Shown here: positions 11,755 to 23,405 of the stretch, one piece after another
Position numbering within the stretch: the first letter of the stretch is position 1
Layout: the number at the start of each line of letters is the position of its first letter
The notes under the pieces: generated by a model
Database searches by the model: none
Told to the model about the DNA's origin: nothing
What the model saw: only the letters and a program-made list of their open reading frames with translations
Source of the DNA: Heliocidaris tuberculata
Lineage: Eukaryota; Echinodermata; Echinoidea; Camarodonta; Echinometridae
Direction: 5' to 3'
DNA: 64,000 bases
Assembly (NCBI GenBank): GCA_025618425.1
Contig: CM046849.1
Span: forward strand, 34,560,462 to 34,624,461
Made by a program: the position numbers and the translations under genes

Positions 11755-13450
11755 GACTTTTTAGGTTCCAACTCAGGGGCGGCGGAGCGTCTTGCAAATT
11801 GGGGGTGGGGGGCAGGCACCAGCGAAAAGGGGGACTGGTGAAAAGGAAGGAAAAATACCATTTTGAGTCCCTAGTTTACTCCTACATTCTATTTAACACT
11901 ATTAAAGACGATTTTCGTCATTATCATTTTTCATCTATCTTTACATAATAACAAACACTTTGCAGTTGTATATATTGCTTTGATTACTCATTTGCGAGCG
12001 ACCGAAGCCAGCAAGAGTAAATGCTAAGTATTCTTTTGCTGACAGCGACTTTATCATTAAAGCTGCCGCAAATTCATTTTCAGTTTTCCCATATGAATGT
12101 TATTTTCACCCATTAACCCTTCGTTTTCCTTATTGACCAAGCTATAAATTTTAATGCATTTGTGGGGTCTCATCGCCACGATCATACTAGAGGAATATAT
12201 CAGATTTTATGGTTACGACACACTTGATGTCTCGAGCTTGAAATATTTGAGCGAGCGAGCGTACCCAGCGAGCTTTAAAAAAATATAAAAATATCATCTT
12301 GCTTCAATTTAGGGGCAGCGTTCGTTCGTATTAAAGTTAGGGGCTCTGTGCCCACTTGCCCACAGCTCCACTGCCTCACAATGTAATAGTATCAAGCAGT
12401 GGCGTAATTTGGCAGGGGGGGACACATCCGGCCCGCCCCCCCCCCCCTTTGAAAGAGAAATGTACATTGTTGAATGTATGATGGGTACCTCTACTGTCAC
12501 TTGCGCCCCCCCCCCCATTTTTTTTTAGAAGTGCTGACGTCAGAGAGTTTCTGAAGAACAGTACACCCCAAAAACGTGTTAATGCTTTTTTTTTTTTTGC
12601 TTGTCAGAAAATAAAAAACCTGGATCCAAGACTGGTATCAAGGGAATCTGTTATAAGCCTATATGATTCTTTGGTTTTCTTTCTTCTTTTTTTTTTTCAA
12701 ATGATTTTAGGGTACTTTCCAGAGGTGAAAAGGGATATCTAAAAGAGGGGGAAATGGCACAAGAAAGAAAAGGGGCGCTATTCAGAGGTATAGGGGCATC
12801 TATATTTGAAGGGAACACTCATCAGAAGGAGAATGTCAGAAAATTGTCAGAAAATAAAAATCCTTGATCCAAGACTGGTATCAAGGGAATCTGTTATAAG
12901 CCTATAATGATTCTTTGGCTCTTTTAAAAAATTTTTTTTACTGATTTTAGGGCACTTTCCATAGGTGAAAAGGGATATCTAAAAGAGGGGAAAATGGCAC
13001 TAGAAAGAAAAGGGCGCTATTCAGAGGTATAGGGGCATCTATATTTGAAGGGAACACTCATCAGAAGGAGAATTGCACTATATAATATATTTGAAGTGAA
13101 ATGATACTGTAATGGTATCAAGAGCATGAGAACCGTTATCGTAATTATATTGATCTTTTGAGAAATTTAAGACACTTACTGTAATAAAGGTGAAGGGGGC
13201 ACTTATCAGAAGTGTTAAAGGGCAATTGTCGCAAGGACAAATGGCACTTACTAAGGAAAAAGTGGCACTTATCAGAAATCAAATGGGCCTGAATCAAATT
13301 TGAAAAAAGGGCACTTGCCCGAATGGAAAGGGACACTTACCTAAAAACAGAAGGTGCACTTTTCGCACGCTATTAAACAGAAGGAGAAATGGGCAGTGGC
13401 GTAACTACGGCGTAGAGGGTGGGGCACGTACCCTCCTCCCCCCAATCAAA
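11755..13450. repeat. Composite of the CAGGGGCGGC / CACTTATCAGA repeat family
   Basis: The block opens with CTCAGGGGCGGCGGAGCGTC at about 11772 and shares ordered text with the hAT elements at 19251 and 24413: AGGCACCAGCGAAAAGGG, TCTATTTAACxxTATTAA, GCGAGCGACCGAAG, and a TGCCCACTTGCCC...CACTGCCTCACAATGTA stretch. It ends in a series of GGCACTTATCAGAAG-type short units (13190-13370) and a CAGTGGCGTAACTACGG terminus at 13388. A second terminus, CAGTGGCGTAATTTGG, is at 12396. It is probably several overlapping non-autonomous elements. Confidence 0.55.
12602..13070. repeat. Tandem duplication, unit about 240 bp
   Basis: The block TTGTCAGAAAATAAAAA...GGATCCAAGACTGGTATCAAGG...GAACACTCATCAGAAGGAG occurs at about 12602-12831 and again at about 12846-13072 with few differences. 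Confidence 0.9.
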
Positions 13451-13807
13451 TGGACAGAGGGAGAGAGAAAGAGAAGAAGGAGAAAGGGAAAAGGAAGAGA
13501 AATGAATCATGAACAGTAATGAAGGAGAAAAAGACAATTTAACAGTCATTTCATTAACAATCATGTTAACAATTACTTACTTTCCTACTATCATTCCTAT
13601 TCGTGGTGAAAAAAGTCCTTTCATAATTATAACGAGCTTTCCAAAAGGGGAATTTCATAACTGAATCGGACTACCCTCCACATTGCTTTTTATATGTCAT
13701 AAATAAACCACGAATAATAAATATAAATAAATAAATAATAAATAATTGATCATTACTGTGTATCATGCTTAAAATAACACCTATACAATCCCATCCAGTT
13801 CATGTAA

Positions 13808-14114
13808 CAGTGTTGTAGTGCCTTGATGCTCGGCCTTGGCCTTAAGGCGCCTTAAGGTCAGTTTTTTCAATGCCTTGGCCTTGGACTTGAATGCCTTTAC
13901 CTTTGGCATGCCTTGGCCTTGCCTTGAGGGGCTCCAAGCCTATAAATCTCAAGGCATTTTCAAGGCATTTTCAAGGCATTTTCAAGGCATATGGAACTTA
14001 AAACATTTTGGTTGTTTGTGCAGGAGTCATGTACATTCTAGCTACAAGATCTAATCATAACAGACTTGGGAAATGAATTCATGTTACAAATATTTAGGTT
14101 AATACGACAAAATG

Positions 14115-14145
<31 letters not shown>

Positions 14146-15984
14146 CAGTTGTACCGTATGAAATACAGGTCAAGACTGGAACAATTGTACTTGCATTTCT
14201 TTTCTGTGAATATAAATATTAAGTTTGAACAAAGTATTTGCATTTTTTTTTGTGAATTCGGTCAAAGGCTCGGTGCCCCCCCCCCCTTCGACAAAGTCTG
14301 CCGTGCATTTCGAACCGCTCCATTTCACACCACGCCACTTTCTGCCTGTTTTCTTTCAAGTCTTGCATATATTTTTAAACCTTGTTTACGAAAAATCGGT
14401 CATGTCACTGACCCACATGACCTTTTGTGACCTCATGTAAGCCTGAAAACGGAGAATTTCTGAGTTTTGTGTACAAAACTAAATACATATTCCCATTTTT
14501 CTCCTTTATCACCTAAGATTTCTTCTTTAAGCTTTAATTTTCATTTATTCTAACTGAATATTGCTTCAGATAACATTCTGATATAGTGGTCTCTGAAAAT
14601 AAACAATAAAAATGTTAAAGCTGAAAAACAAAGAAGTATGAAATTCGAAAAACAATAGAATACATAAGAATTCTTATGTAATAATGTTTTAAGGTTTAGA
14701 AAGAACTTCTTGCATTAAAATTTTATTTGCAAGGTCTTTATTTACTTGATTATAATGCAAAATGTATGTTTCTGCATATAATTTGCTTAAATTATAAGAT
14801 TAGATTTAAAAAAATAATAATTTGCATAAAGATAATGATGGACATGTGCTCTTTACGTGATTTTCGAAGTCAGTGCAAAATTTAACGCCGATCGGTCATG
14901 TCGCGGCAGAGATCAGGGGGGGGGGGGGGGCTCTTATCCCCTTCCCCAGTCGGAGAAGAGCTTCAAATAGCCCAGTACCAGTAAGGGTTAAAGGGTTCAA
15001 AATATTGGGAGAAAAAATGTAATTCTCGTTGCTTTGCTCCATAATATACATGTATTCCTTTAAAAAGTATTTTACGAGCTATTTATGTCCAGGAAGACAA
15101 CAATACATATACAAACAGTAGGAGGGGGGGGGGGGTATGAAAATGAATACATATTTTCCGTCAGGTCTTTTGAAAAGGGGGAAAATGAAAAGGCAAAGTA
15201 AAGGAAAAGAAAAACCAAAGAAAAGAGTGAAAGGAAAAGGGAAGGAACGAAAAAGAAGGAAAAACTGGCCACTTTTTTTTGCTCGCTTCCTTCGCTTGCT
15301 CACAAAAACACTGGAAAGTTATTGTTCGGACAAAAGGAGTCCCCGTTCAGAATAGGTTGCAACTCTCCCCCCCCCCCACCCCTTTAGGATTTTCAAAGTT
15401 CTGATATTCGGCCAACCACCACTTTATATTCGAATAGCGAGGTTCCAGGATAATTATGTAACTTCCGTATGTAACTTCTGTACATTTTACAACAATTTTT
15501 TTTTTAATTTGATCGCTCGCTATGCGATCTCCAAAAAATTACAAACTGAAGAACTGATATTTGGGCAAAAGGGTCAGCCCGTCCCTTGTCAAAATTAGCC
15601 CCGTATAATCAAGATTTCTGCATCTGCGATATTCTTTTATTATTATATGAGGGGGGGGGGGGGGAGCAGATTAGGTTGCAGCATTTTTGTCTGCAAATTA
15701 GGGTGTCACACCCTAAAATATGTCAGCAAATTTGGGTATCACATCCCCCATTCAAGATGTTCAGCGACGTCTCTGCCTGCCTTCTTTTTTGTATGTGAAC
15801 CTCTTTTTTATGTTCCATGCCCCCTCCCTCCTTTCTTTACCAATGCCTTGGCCTTGACATTGGCCTTGAGGTTTCAAGCCTTGGCCTTAGCCTATAGGCC
15901 TTGAGGGCCAAAGCCTTGGCCTTGACCTTGGCCTTGCTAGTCAATGCCTTGGCCTTGAGGGTTTGGGCCTTGACTACAACACTG
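13808..15984. mobile_element. CAGTGTTGTAGT-ended element with CCTTGGCCTTGA subterminal arrays
   Basis: The left end at 13808 is CAGTGTTGTAGTGCCTTG. The right end, ACTACAACACTG at 15973-15984, is its exact inverse for 12 bases. Behind each end lies about 140-190 bp dominated by the word GCCTTGGCCTTGA and its inverse, for example AAGGCATTTTC three times at 13950-13990. The interior has unrelated poly-C-bearing repeats and no transposase ORF. A terminus starting CAGTG fits the hAT style, but I could not match 8-bp flanks (TCATGTAA and GTAACAAA), so the class is uncertain. Confidence 0.65.
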
Positions 15985-16184
15985 GTAACAAATACATAAT
16001 ACATCATTATGGCAACCCAAGTACATGTATATGTGAAATTGACTTCTAATTTAGAAGCACTTGCTGAAGGGAGTTCAAATGACCCGACATAGGCATTTTA
16101 AATCTGAATCACAAAGTGCTCTGCATTTTATTTTGTACAGAGAAATGTTGCTGAAAGGACATGATTTCCCTGGGTCCCCCTTTT

Positions 16185-16188
<4 letters not shown>

Positions 16189-16246
<58 letters not shown>

Positions 16247-16247
16247 T
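16189..16247. repeat. (TA)n microsatellite
   Basis: About 58 bp of AT dinucleotide with one CAT interruption. Confidence 0.95.
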
Positions 16248-16275
16248 TTATTAAAATCATGAGAATGTAGTAACT

Positions 16276-16510
16276 AGCAGAGGCGGCACACCGGGGGGCA
16301 CAGTGTCCCTAATTTTTCAAGTACCCTTAAAGTGTCCTTTTTTATCTATGAGAAGTGCCCCTTTTCATAGCTGATAAGTGCCTCTTTTCCTTCGTATACT
16401 GCTCTTTTTTTCTTTCTAATAAGTTCCCTTTTCACGTTCTGATAAGTGGCCATTTTGACCTCATACATGAGTGCCCCTTTTAAAAGCTGATAGCCCTTGC
16501 TTTCGTCTAA
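16276..16510 (-). mobile_element. Fragment of the CAGAGGCGGC / CACTTATCAGA repeat, inverted
   Basis: It starts GCAGAGGCGGCACACCGG and continues with inverted units such as GAAGTGCCCCTTTTC and CTGATAAGTGCC. These are the reverse complement of the GGCACTTATCAGAAG units that precede GGAGCGCCGCCTCTGTC in the elements near 20035-20320. Only one end is present. Confidence 0.65.
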
Positions 16511-16629
16511 TTAACCCTTTGCACTGTGCATTATGAAAATCCATAGATGCTGGATTATTTCAAAGGCTATATTTTTTGTACGTGATTTCTGTTGACGATC
16601 GTCGACAGAAGCGATAATCCGGAATTGAC

Positions 16630-16950
16630 AGTGGTCGACAATAGCGGGCGGGGAACCGACATTTGCTCCGGCGACAATTGCCCCTGCGACATTTGCTCCG
16701 TCGACATTTGCTCCGATCAAGCGACAATTACTCCGCGACAACTGCTCCATCGATAAAAATGAATATATGCGACAATTGCTCCGCCGACATTTGCTCCGAT
16801 CGAGCGACAGTTGCTCCGCGACAATTGCTCTGTTGATAAAAAATGAATATATGTGACAATTGCTTCTGCGACAATTGCTCCGTCGACATTTGATGCGATC
16901 GAGCGATAATTCCTCCGCGACAACTGCTCCGCTGACATCTGCTCAGTCGA
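16630..16950. repeat. Minisatellite of GCGACAATTGCTCC units
   Basis: About 20 degenerate units of 14-16 bp (CGACAATTGCTCC, CGACATTTGCTCC, CGACAACTGCTCC) are arranged in a higher-order pattern, with GATAAAAATGAATATATG inserted near 16752 and 16836. The open frames across it are simple-repeat artefacts (ANVxGAIVAxA). Confidence 0.9.
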
Positions 16951-16955
16951 TGTAG

Positions 16956-17207
16956 TCAGATATCAAAATTCAACAATTTATTAAATGAAGCCTCCACAAA
17001 GTTACCGAATCCTTTTAGATTATGATCGTTTCTTCCAATTCTGTTTGCAGGTGTGCACCTATCTATTGAACCATTAACAAGCATAAAATAAAACACAAGG
17101 CGGAGGTATTTTCGTCTATTCTCTAAAGAATTCATACTTACTTTTCGTAATAATATATCATAATTAGTGCTCCAGTCTTTGCACAGCATTCTTACATTGA
17201 TATTCAT
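16956..17207 (-). pseudogene. LINE reverse-transcriptase C-terminal tail, CR1/L2 style
   Basis: The minus-strand frame reads RMLCKDWSTNYDILL and ENRRKYLRLVFYFMLVNG. This fits the region after the RT domain in CR1/L2-type LINEs (K.W...Y..LL....L.SL..RR.YLKL...FKI.NG). It is only about 80 codons, with no RT catalytic YxDD upstream, so it is a truncated relic. It is unrelated to the L1-like pieces at 2.8-7.1 kb. Confidence 0.65.
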
Positions 17208-17689
17208 GATGAATCTTACGTATGTACATGTATTAATGCTTTGTAGCCAAACTATAAACTTTTGATATGATTAATTGATTTTTTTCAGACTTTCAAAGAT
17301 GCTTTTTATTGAATACCACAATCTTGTGTCAGCACTGTGTAAACAACGAATAGAAAATTGTATGACTGAGATACTTGAAAAAAACATATATTTCTTTTTA
17401 AATCTTCCATCCCGTTTTCTCCCCCCCCCCCCAGAAAAAAGAAGATATATATATCTTATACTCTGGACTGCATCACTCTGTTATTTAAAAGTTCACTTCA
17501 TCCTTTCTGCATTCAACCTTGTAGCCTATATGAACATTTTATAGTTTGTTTTGAAAGTTCATTTGTGTCTCCTTGTATGTTTTCCTTTTTTATTTTGAAA
17601 TAAAGTACGTTACTTTTTTGTGACATCTGTCTGAATATGCTTGTCGTCCGGTTATTTGTAAAGCAAAAATTATAGAATATAGATTTAGA

Positions 17690-18126
17690 CAGTGCGTCCC
17701 AGGAAAAAGGAAACCGAGACGGTCAGTTATTTTTCCGGTGGTATGAAACAGTTCATGAAATATCATATGCACCATAATAAAGTTCAGTTTTTTCTTCTTT
17801 CTTTTGATACCTCATACAATGCGAAAGGGTCACGCAGCGACGAGCAAGAAGAGTTTAAAATTCAATGTCAAAACCGAGTTGCGCAGAATAAATGGTCAAG
17901 AATTGTAAGGATGCAGCAATCTTGCCTTGGAACGCGATGGTTCAATTTGCATTTCTTTTTATGTTCTTTGTTATGTTTCTTTCACCAAATCTCTCAATGA
18001 GAGTGAATAGAAATTTAAACATGACTTCTTTCATGTGAGAACTCTTCGACAGCAGAGTCATCATAACAAACCACCCCGTCAAATGGCCTCCCAGCTCACC
18101 AGATCTCAGCCCGAATGACTTACTTT
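17690..18126 (+). pseudogene. Mariner/IS630-type transposase relic with left TIR
   Basis: The left end CAGTGCGTCCCAGGAAAAAGG is nearly identical to the first 19 bases of the mariner MITE at 60620. About 370 bp later one frame reads HPVKWPPSSPDLSPNDLLSLG. This is the (W)PxxSPDLxPxDxxLWG motif that carries the second catalytic Asp of mariner/IS630 DDE transposases. The region between is short and broken. The right end is lost, and a (GA)n tract begins right after the motif. Confidence 0.7.
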
Positions 18127-18148
18127 CTTTGGGGCTGTGTGACTGGAT

Positions 18149-18151
18149 TGT

Positions 18152-18189
<38 letters not shown>

Positions 18190-18266
18190 GAGAAAGAGAA
18201 AGAAAGAGGGGGGGGGGGGAGAAAGAGAGAGAGAAAGAGATGGAGATAGGGGGAGGGGGTGGGGGA
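18149..18266. repeat. (GA)n microsatellite with G-runs
   Basis: GAGAGA repeats are interrupted by G-runs. It is one of about ten such tracts in the window (others near 23757, 23900, 24093, 46864, 50140, 52190, 54380 and 59015). Confidence 0.9.
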
Positions 18267-18609
18267 GACATGGTGGACATTTTTTTTTTCTTTGCCACGT
18301 TAGAGGATTTATTTTTACCTTCAAAGTTTACAATTCAACAGAACATTAATCATACATAAATGACACAAAAAGGCCAAGTATAACTTTCTTCTTATTTTGG
18401 AAATTTCAAAGAGTGTGCACCATTACTCATCAACCTTTCCCCACTACATGCAGTTTCTTTGACAAGGTAATTGCATGACCAGAAGTGAACTTTATTACTT
18501 TTAATCTAAAGTAACCTTTGCCCCCCCCCCCCCCTCTCCCGCGCTTGTTTAGGAATTTCTATTTCTCATGACTAACATGACATCAGCATCCATTTAGTGC
18601 TATGGCTAA

Positions 18610-20754
18610 TGCTGCGTTTACACTATGTTCCCGGCGGCCACTGCAGCCCCGTTTCAGGCCACCGTGGACAAAACGGGATGGACGTGAGAAAACGCGATGG
18701 GACGGGACGGGACGGGCAAACGTGACAGGCCGTGATTGCCGTGGATATCAGGAGCTGATGCTACGTGTATGCTGCGTTTACACTATGTTCCCGGCGGCCA
18801 CGGCATGTAGTGGGGAAAGGTTTGATGAGTTTCAGGCCACCGTGGACAAAACGGGATGAACGTGAGACAACGCGATGGGACGGGACAGGCAAACTTGACA
18901 GGCCGTGATTGCCGTGGATGCCAGGACCTAACACAACTTGAATTAGGAGGGGGGAAATGGCTAAAATATTACGGCACACTACGTTTTGGGCAAAAGGGGC
19001 TGCCGTGGCCGCCGGGAACATAATGTAAACGTAGCATTACATTATGTTCCCCGGCGGCCAGGGCAGCCTCGTTTGCCCGAAACGTAGTGTGCCGTGATAT
19101 TTTGGCCATTCCCCCCCCCCCCCCACCCTCCTAATTCAAGTTGTGTTAGGTCCTGGCATCCACGACAATCACGGAACGTCAAGTTTACCTGTCCCGTTCC
19201 ATCGCGTTGTCTCACGCTTATCCCGTTTTGTCCACGGTGGCCTGAAACGGCAGGGGCGTCGATCCGTTTTTCGGATGGGGGGGGGGGGGCAAGATAGCCT
19301 AACGTAACGATGTTCATTTCGCACATGATTTTTTAACGCCTCTTAACTACCAGCTTCTCCACGCTGTGGGGAGAGGGGGAGGGGGCTGCGGAGCGTCTTT
19401 AAAAAATGGAGGCACCAGCAAAAAGGGCATTTGGGGGAAAGGGGGCAACTACAAGGGGTGAACATAAAGCAAAAAAAAAAAAAAAAAAGGACCATTTTGT
19501 GACATTGGTATTACCCTGCATTCTAATTAACGTTATTTAGCATCATCTTCTTCATTTTCATTGTGGTTCTAAATGGACACTTTTTCCGCTTCTCCAATAT
19601 GCAGTCGTGTGTGATTGTCTAATGATTCATATGCGAGCGAGCGAAGAAATTCAGACATTTTTTTTTACTGCTGAAGTCCTTTGCTTGTGCATTATTTACA
19701 GCGATGTAGTGAATTGAAAATGGCAACGGCAAATTAATTTGAGGGAATGTCGAATGATTTAGGATTACATCGATATCAAATCAACATACTTTATGCGATC
19801 TGCTTGATTTCAGTATAAGAGCGAGCAAGCGGAATGTGCATTCCTTAATTTGCTTGGGGGAGGAGGGGGGGGGGGGGTTGTTGATAGGCATTGTGCCCCT
19901 CTTGCATCCGGCCCCACTGTCTTACAATGTAGTTGTAGTAATATGGGTAGCTGTTACTGAAGCCGCGCCGATTCTTTGAAGCTAGATGTGGCTCTCCTTG
20001 TAAGAAACAGTGGGAAATATAATTATGTAAAAGGGGGCATTTATCAGAAGAGGAAAGGGCACTTATCAGAGGTGAAAACGGGCACTTATAAGAGGTGAAA
20101 GGGGGCACTTATGAGAAGAGAAAACTTGCACATATTAGAGAATTAAGGAGGCAAATATCAGATATGGAAAGGGGGCACTGATCAGAAGGAGAGAAAAGGG
20201 CACTTATCAGAAGGGGAAGGGTGCTTGTTAGAAAGAAAAAGGTCGCTTTTAGTACATTTGGGTATTTGATAAAGTGGGGGCACTGTGCTCCCTTCCCCCC
20301 TCGGGAGCGCCGCCTCTGTCTCCACAGTTATACATGAAGCACAGAAAATACTAGTAAGAGAATTTGCGCGCGGAGCGCCCGGCGAAATTGAAGTCTGATC
20401 GTGTAATACCCATTGTATTTCATTGTTTGGAAGGTTTCATTTCCCGATTTTTGCATCATTTATCCTAATTTATTTATTTATTTATTTTTTTACATCTCAG
20501 GAATTATTGGGGGGGGCGGTCAAAACGATATATTTGCCCCACCAATATTTTCTTGGGGGGCAACTGTTCCCCCCCCCCCCCCCAAGGATCGACGCCCCTG
20601 TGAAACGAGGCTGCCGTGGCCGCCGGGAACAAAGTATAAACGTAGCATAACTAAACTTGAATTAGGAAGGGAAAATGGCAAAAATCCCATAGCACACTAC
20701 GTTTCTAGCAAACTGGGCTGCCGTGGACGCCGGGAACATAATGTAAACGTAGCA
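18610..20754. mobile_element. Harbinger-like TIR element with TAA duplication, nested
   Basis: It opens TGCTGCGTTTACACTATG and closes with the near-inverse CATAATGTAAACGTAGCA. TAA flanks both sides (18607-18609 and 20755-20757). Copy 2 of the segmental duplication keeps the undisturbed site GCTATGCCTAATCATG at 28421-28436 with one TAA, so both borders are exact. A TAA/TTA duplication is typical of PIF/Harbinger. The interior contains repeated head-to-head ends (near 18771, 19023, 20633), dominated by CCCGGCGGCCACGG and ACGGGACGGGAC words, and a complete hAT element at 19251-20600. No transposase was found. Confidence 0.8.
19251..20600. mobile_element. Non-autonomous hAT element, copy 1 (1350 bp)
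   Basis: TIRs are CAGGGGCGTCGATCC (19251) and GGATCGACGCCCCTG (20586-20600), perfect over 15 bp. Flanks are TGAAACGG (19243-19250) and TGAAACGA (20601-20608), an 8-bp duplication with one mismatch, as expected for hAT. The insertion splits a Harbinger-like end: CCACGGTGGCCTGAAACGG on the left continues as GAGGCTGCCGTGGCCGCC on the right. Inside are G-runs, a GCGAGCGAGCGAAG block, GGCACTTATCAGA units (about 20035-20280), and no transposase ORF. Confidence 0.92.
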
Positions 20755-21211
20755 TAATCATGTTTTAGAAATGAAAAACTTGTGAATCTAATTCTCTTCT
20801 TCTATACTCTGTAGTTTTTGAGCAGTTAAATTTTTATCACATTCGTTTCTCCACACAGGGTTTACTACGTCTAAACTATATGCTTCATGTCATAGGCGCA
20901 GGAAGCGGGGGCAGGGGGGGGGTTGCCCCCCCCCAAACGAAAACGTTGGGGGGGGGGGGCAAAATGCATTTTCGCCCCCCCCCCCAAAGGTCACTTTTAG
21001 TACATTTGGGTACTTGATAAAGTGGGGGCAATGTGCCCCCTTCCCCATCGGGAGCGCCGCCTCTGTCTCCACAGTTATACACAGTTATACAGTTTACTAC
21101 AGAGTATCTTCTATACTCTGTAGTTTTTGAGCAGTTAAATTTTTATCACATTCATTTCTCCACACAGGGTTTACTACGTCTAAACTATATGCTGCATGTC
21201 ATAGGCGCAGG
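20755..21211. repeat. Local duplication around TTTTTGAGCAGTTAAA
   Basis: The stretch CTTCTATACTCTGTAG...AACTATATGC(T)TCATGTCATAGGCGCAGG occurs at about 20796-20902 and again at about 21107-21212, separated by a poly-G/poly-C repeat. In copy 2 of the segmental duplication the same text occurs once (28466-28565). Confidence 0.85.
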
Positions 21212-21940
21212 AGGCGGGGAAAAAAGTAGACCGAAAAAAAAGTGATACCTTTTTTTTTTTTTTTAAATGTGTTTGTCAGAGAATTTTTAAGGAAAAGAAG
21301 ACCCCGAAAATCTGATAACCCAGGTGCCTGGGTGAGTCCCCTTGAATGTTTGCCCCCCCCCCCCCCCCCCAATCCCAAACTGCTTCGGGCGCGTCTGCTG
21401 CATGTAATCATTGATACTTAGAAGCTTTTAAGTTGTTGATGCTGTTCTTATTTGTTTTTATTTGGCAATTAGTCAAAACTGACTATTTTTGCCACAAATA
21501 TTATTTTTAAAATTCTAACAATTGTTTTTTCTTTGTAAAAATACATTGTATTTTAAAAAACTGTAGTTATTAGATATAAGAAAAGGAAATCATATTGCTC
21601 ATCGCAAAATCATTAAAAATACCATCCCGCCAAGCGGACACTTTTCCCACCTTTTCAAAGATGCCGTCTTACCAATCCTCGAATTATGTCTCTTGGATTT
21701 TCGACCAAAGAGATTTGGCCTAGGTCACTCAGGCATAGGGTGGGGGTGTCAGTGATCGAATGGCTATAGGGGTGATATGACCGATATTTTTGTGTTGATT
21801 TGGTAAATTCAATTAACATTATGATAAGGCAAAAATGAGGCTACAGTAATGAAAAGTGCAACGATTAGTTATTTTCAAGTATGCTAATAGTCTATACTTA
21901 GATGTGGGTTAGCTTACATAATGCTTAGGTCATACTAAGT
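21212..21940. other. Non-coding interval with poly-C run
   Basis: It has a C-run at about 21353-21370 and otherwise AT-rich anonymous sequence. No gene signal was seen. This segment is absent from segmental copy 2. Confidence 0.5.
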
Positions 21941-22459
21941 ATGACCTAAGAATCATTATTACATTAACCTATACACAGGGGCGGGTACTAAAGATTACGT
22001 CCTGAAATACAATGGGGATCCTTTGTATCCGAAAGCGAGTAGGGTGGCAAGTTCTTTTCACACAATAGCGAGAGAGAGAGGAAGTCTATTGAAATCTTCG
22101 TATAAAGGCTATTTAGAGTTTAAAAGTTCCTCCTTAACACTTAAGCCATACTCAAAGAATGGAATTTTAATCTAGGGCGGAATCCATGGAAAGCTTATCA
22201 TTGCAAAGTACTAAAAATTTTGATGAATATCAGTTTGGAACTGAATGTTCGACACATTTATATTCAGGGGCGTCGGGGTGAAAGACCTAAATTTGCCGGC
22301 AGCTGTTATGCTGCATTTTAATTCCAATAAAAACTCCTCCCAAGAAATTATTTTCTATTTTTTAAAAATATTCTTGCGCACAAGAAATTATTTTCAAGCA
22401 ATATCGCAGATGTTGATATTTATTAGTTTAATGGAATGTTTAGGGGCCTCTTGCTAGAT

Positions 22460-22850
22460 TATGAACCACCCTGTTTTTAAATTTTGCGAGCAAGCGAAGC
22501 GATCGAGGAAAAACGCGCTCATTTATAGTAGTATTATTGTCATCAGAATAAACTATAGGCCTATAAGATATTGAGAAAAATATGCATACATGAATATTCG
22601 GTCATCTCACTCGCCGAATTTGTTTGCTTTCCGAAACCATCCTGTATCTAAATATTATACGAGCGGAAGCAGCGAGCGAGGAAAGATATACACTCCTTTT
22701 CATTGTAGAAGTGTTATTTCGTCATCAAAATACACCACTATCTGCCGAATATGACTCATTTTGGCACCTCGCTTACCGTCCGAAACCCTTCTGTTTCTAG
22801 ATCTTTCGAGCGAGAGTATCGAGCATGCAGGCGAAGAAAAAAAAAAGAAT
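22460..22850. repeat. Diverged tandem units with GCGAGC core (segmental copy 1)
   Basis: Units of about 150-175 bp share the order ACC.(T)CTGT.T.TAAAT.TT..GAGCG.., then CGCTC/CACTC, then TTAT(T)TCGTCATCA.AAT(A)CA, then CCGAAT....CTC.CTCGC. Three units are visible here. Copy 2 (29105-29690) has four, so the number changed after duplication. Confidence 0.75.
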
Positions 22851-23203
22851 TTTGTATATACACTGAGAACAGGTTCTAGTGTAAAGTTACTCTATTCTCA
22901 TGATTTAAGTAACGTACGTTTTATCGGCATCTTCCGTTCTCATAGTCGGTATGATAGGAATCGGCTATTGGTCACAGATGTTTATCTCCAGAAAATTAAT
23001 CATTTTTAGGTCACCTTCCCGCTCGTTTCCTGACAGTTATATTACTAACGTTCAAAGAGTAGAGGAATAGTTTAAAGTTAGACAGAAACATAAGATAACC
23101 AGTTTTCTTTAAATAGAATAGTAATTATCAATATAACCAGCAGTGGTTAAGAAACTTAAAATGCGAGCGAGAGATGCAAGCGAGCGCTTCCAGTTTTTTT
23201 CTT

Positions 23204-23405
23204 CAATTTCTTTCCTTTTCTTTCCCTTTTCCCTCTCTCTTCTTTTTTCCTTTCTTTTTCCTCCTTTCTCTTTCTCTTTCTCCTTTCCCTTCTCTTCCCT
23301 CTTTCTTTTTCCTTCCCTTCCTTCTTTTGTGGACAGAGGTGGTGCATTTGCCGACGGAAATTTTTAATGGGGGTGTCACACCCCCACACCCCCCGCTGGC
23401 GACGC
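23204..23405. repeat. Pyrimidine-rich tract followed by GACGCCCCTG end
   Basis: (TTTCC)-rich text runs to about 23322. It is followed by GGGTGTCACACCCCCAC at 23370-23386 and the hAT-like terminus GACGCCCCTG at 23401. It is duplicated at 30050-30275. The low-complexity frames here are not proteins. Confidence 0.75.

Noticed and set aside
13808..15984. 8-bp target duplication for the CAGTGTTGTAGT element
   Set aside because: Flanks TCATGTAA and GTAACAAA do not match, so the hAT assignment stays tentative.
17942..18359. Ser/Leu-rich and Arg/Glu-rich frames
   Set aside because: They follow the (GA)n tract and flanking low-complexity sequence.
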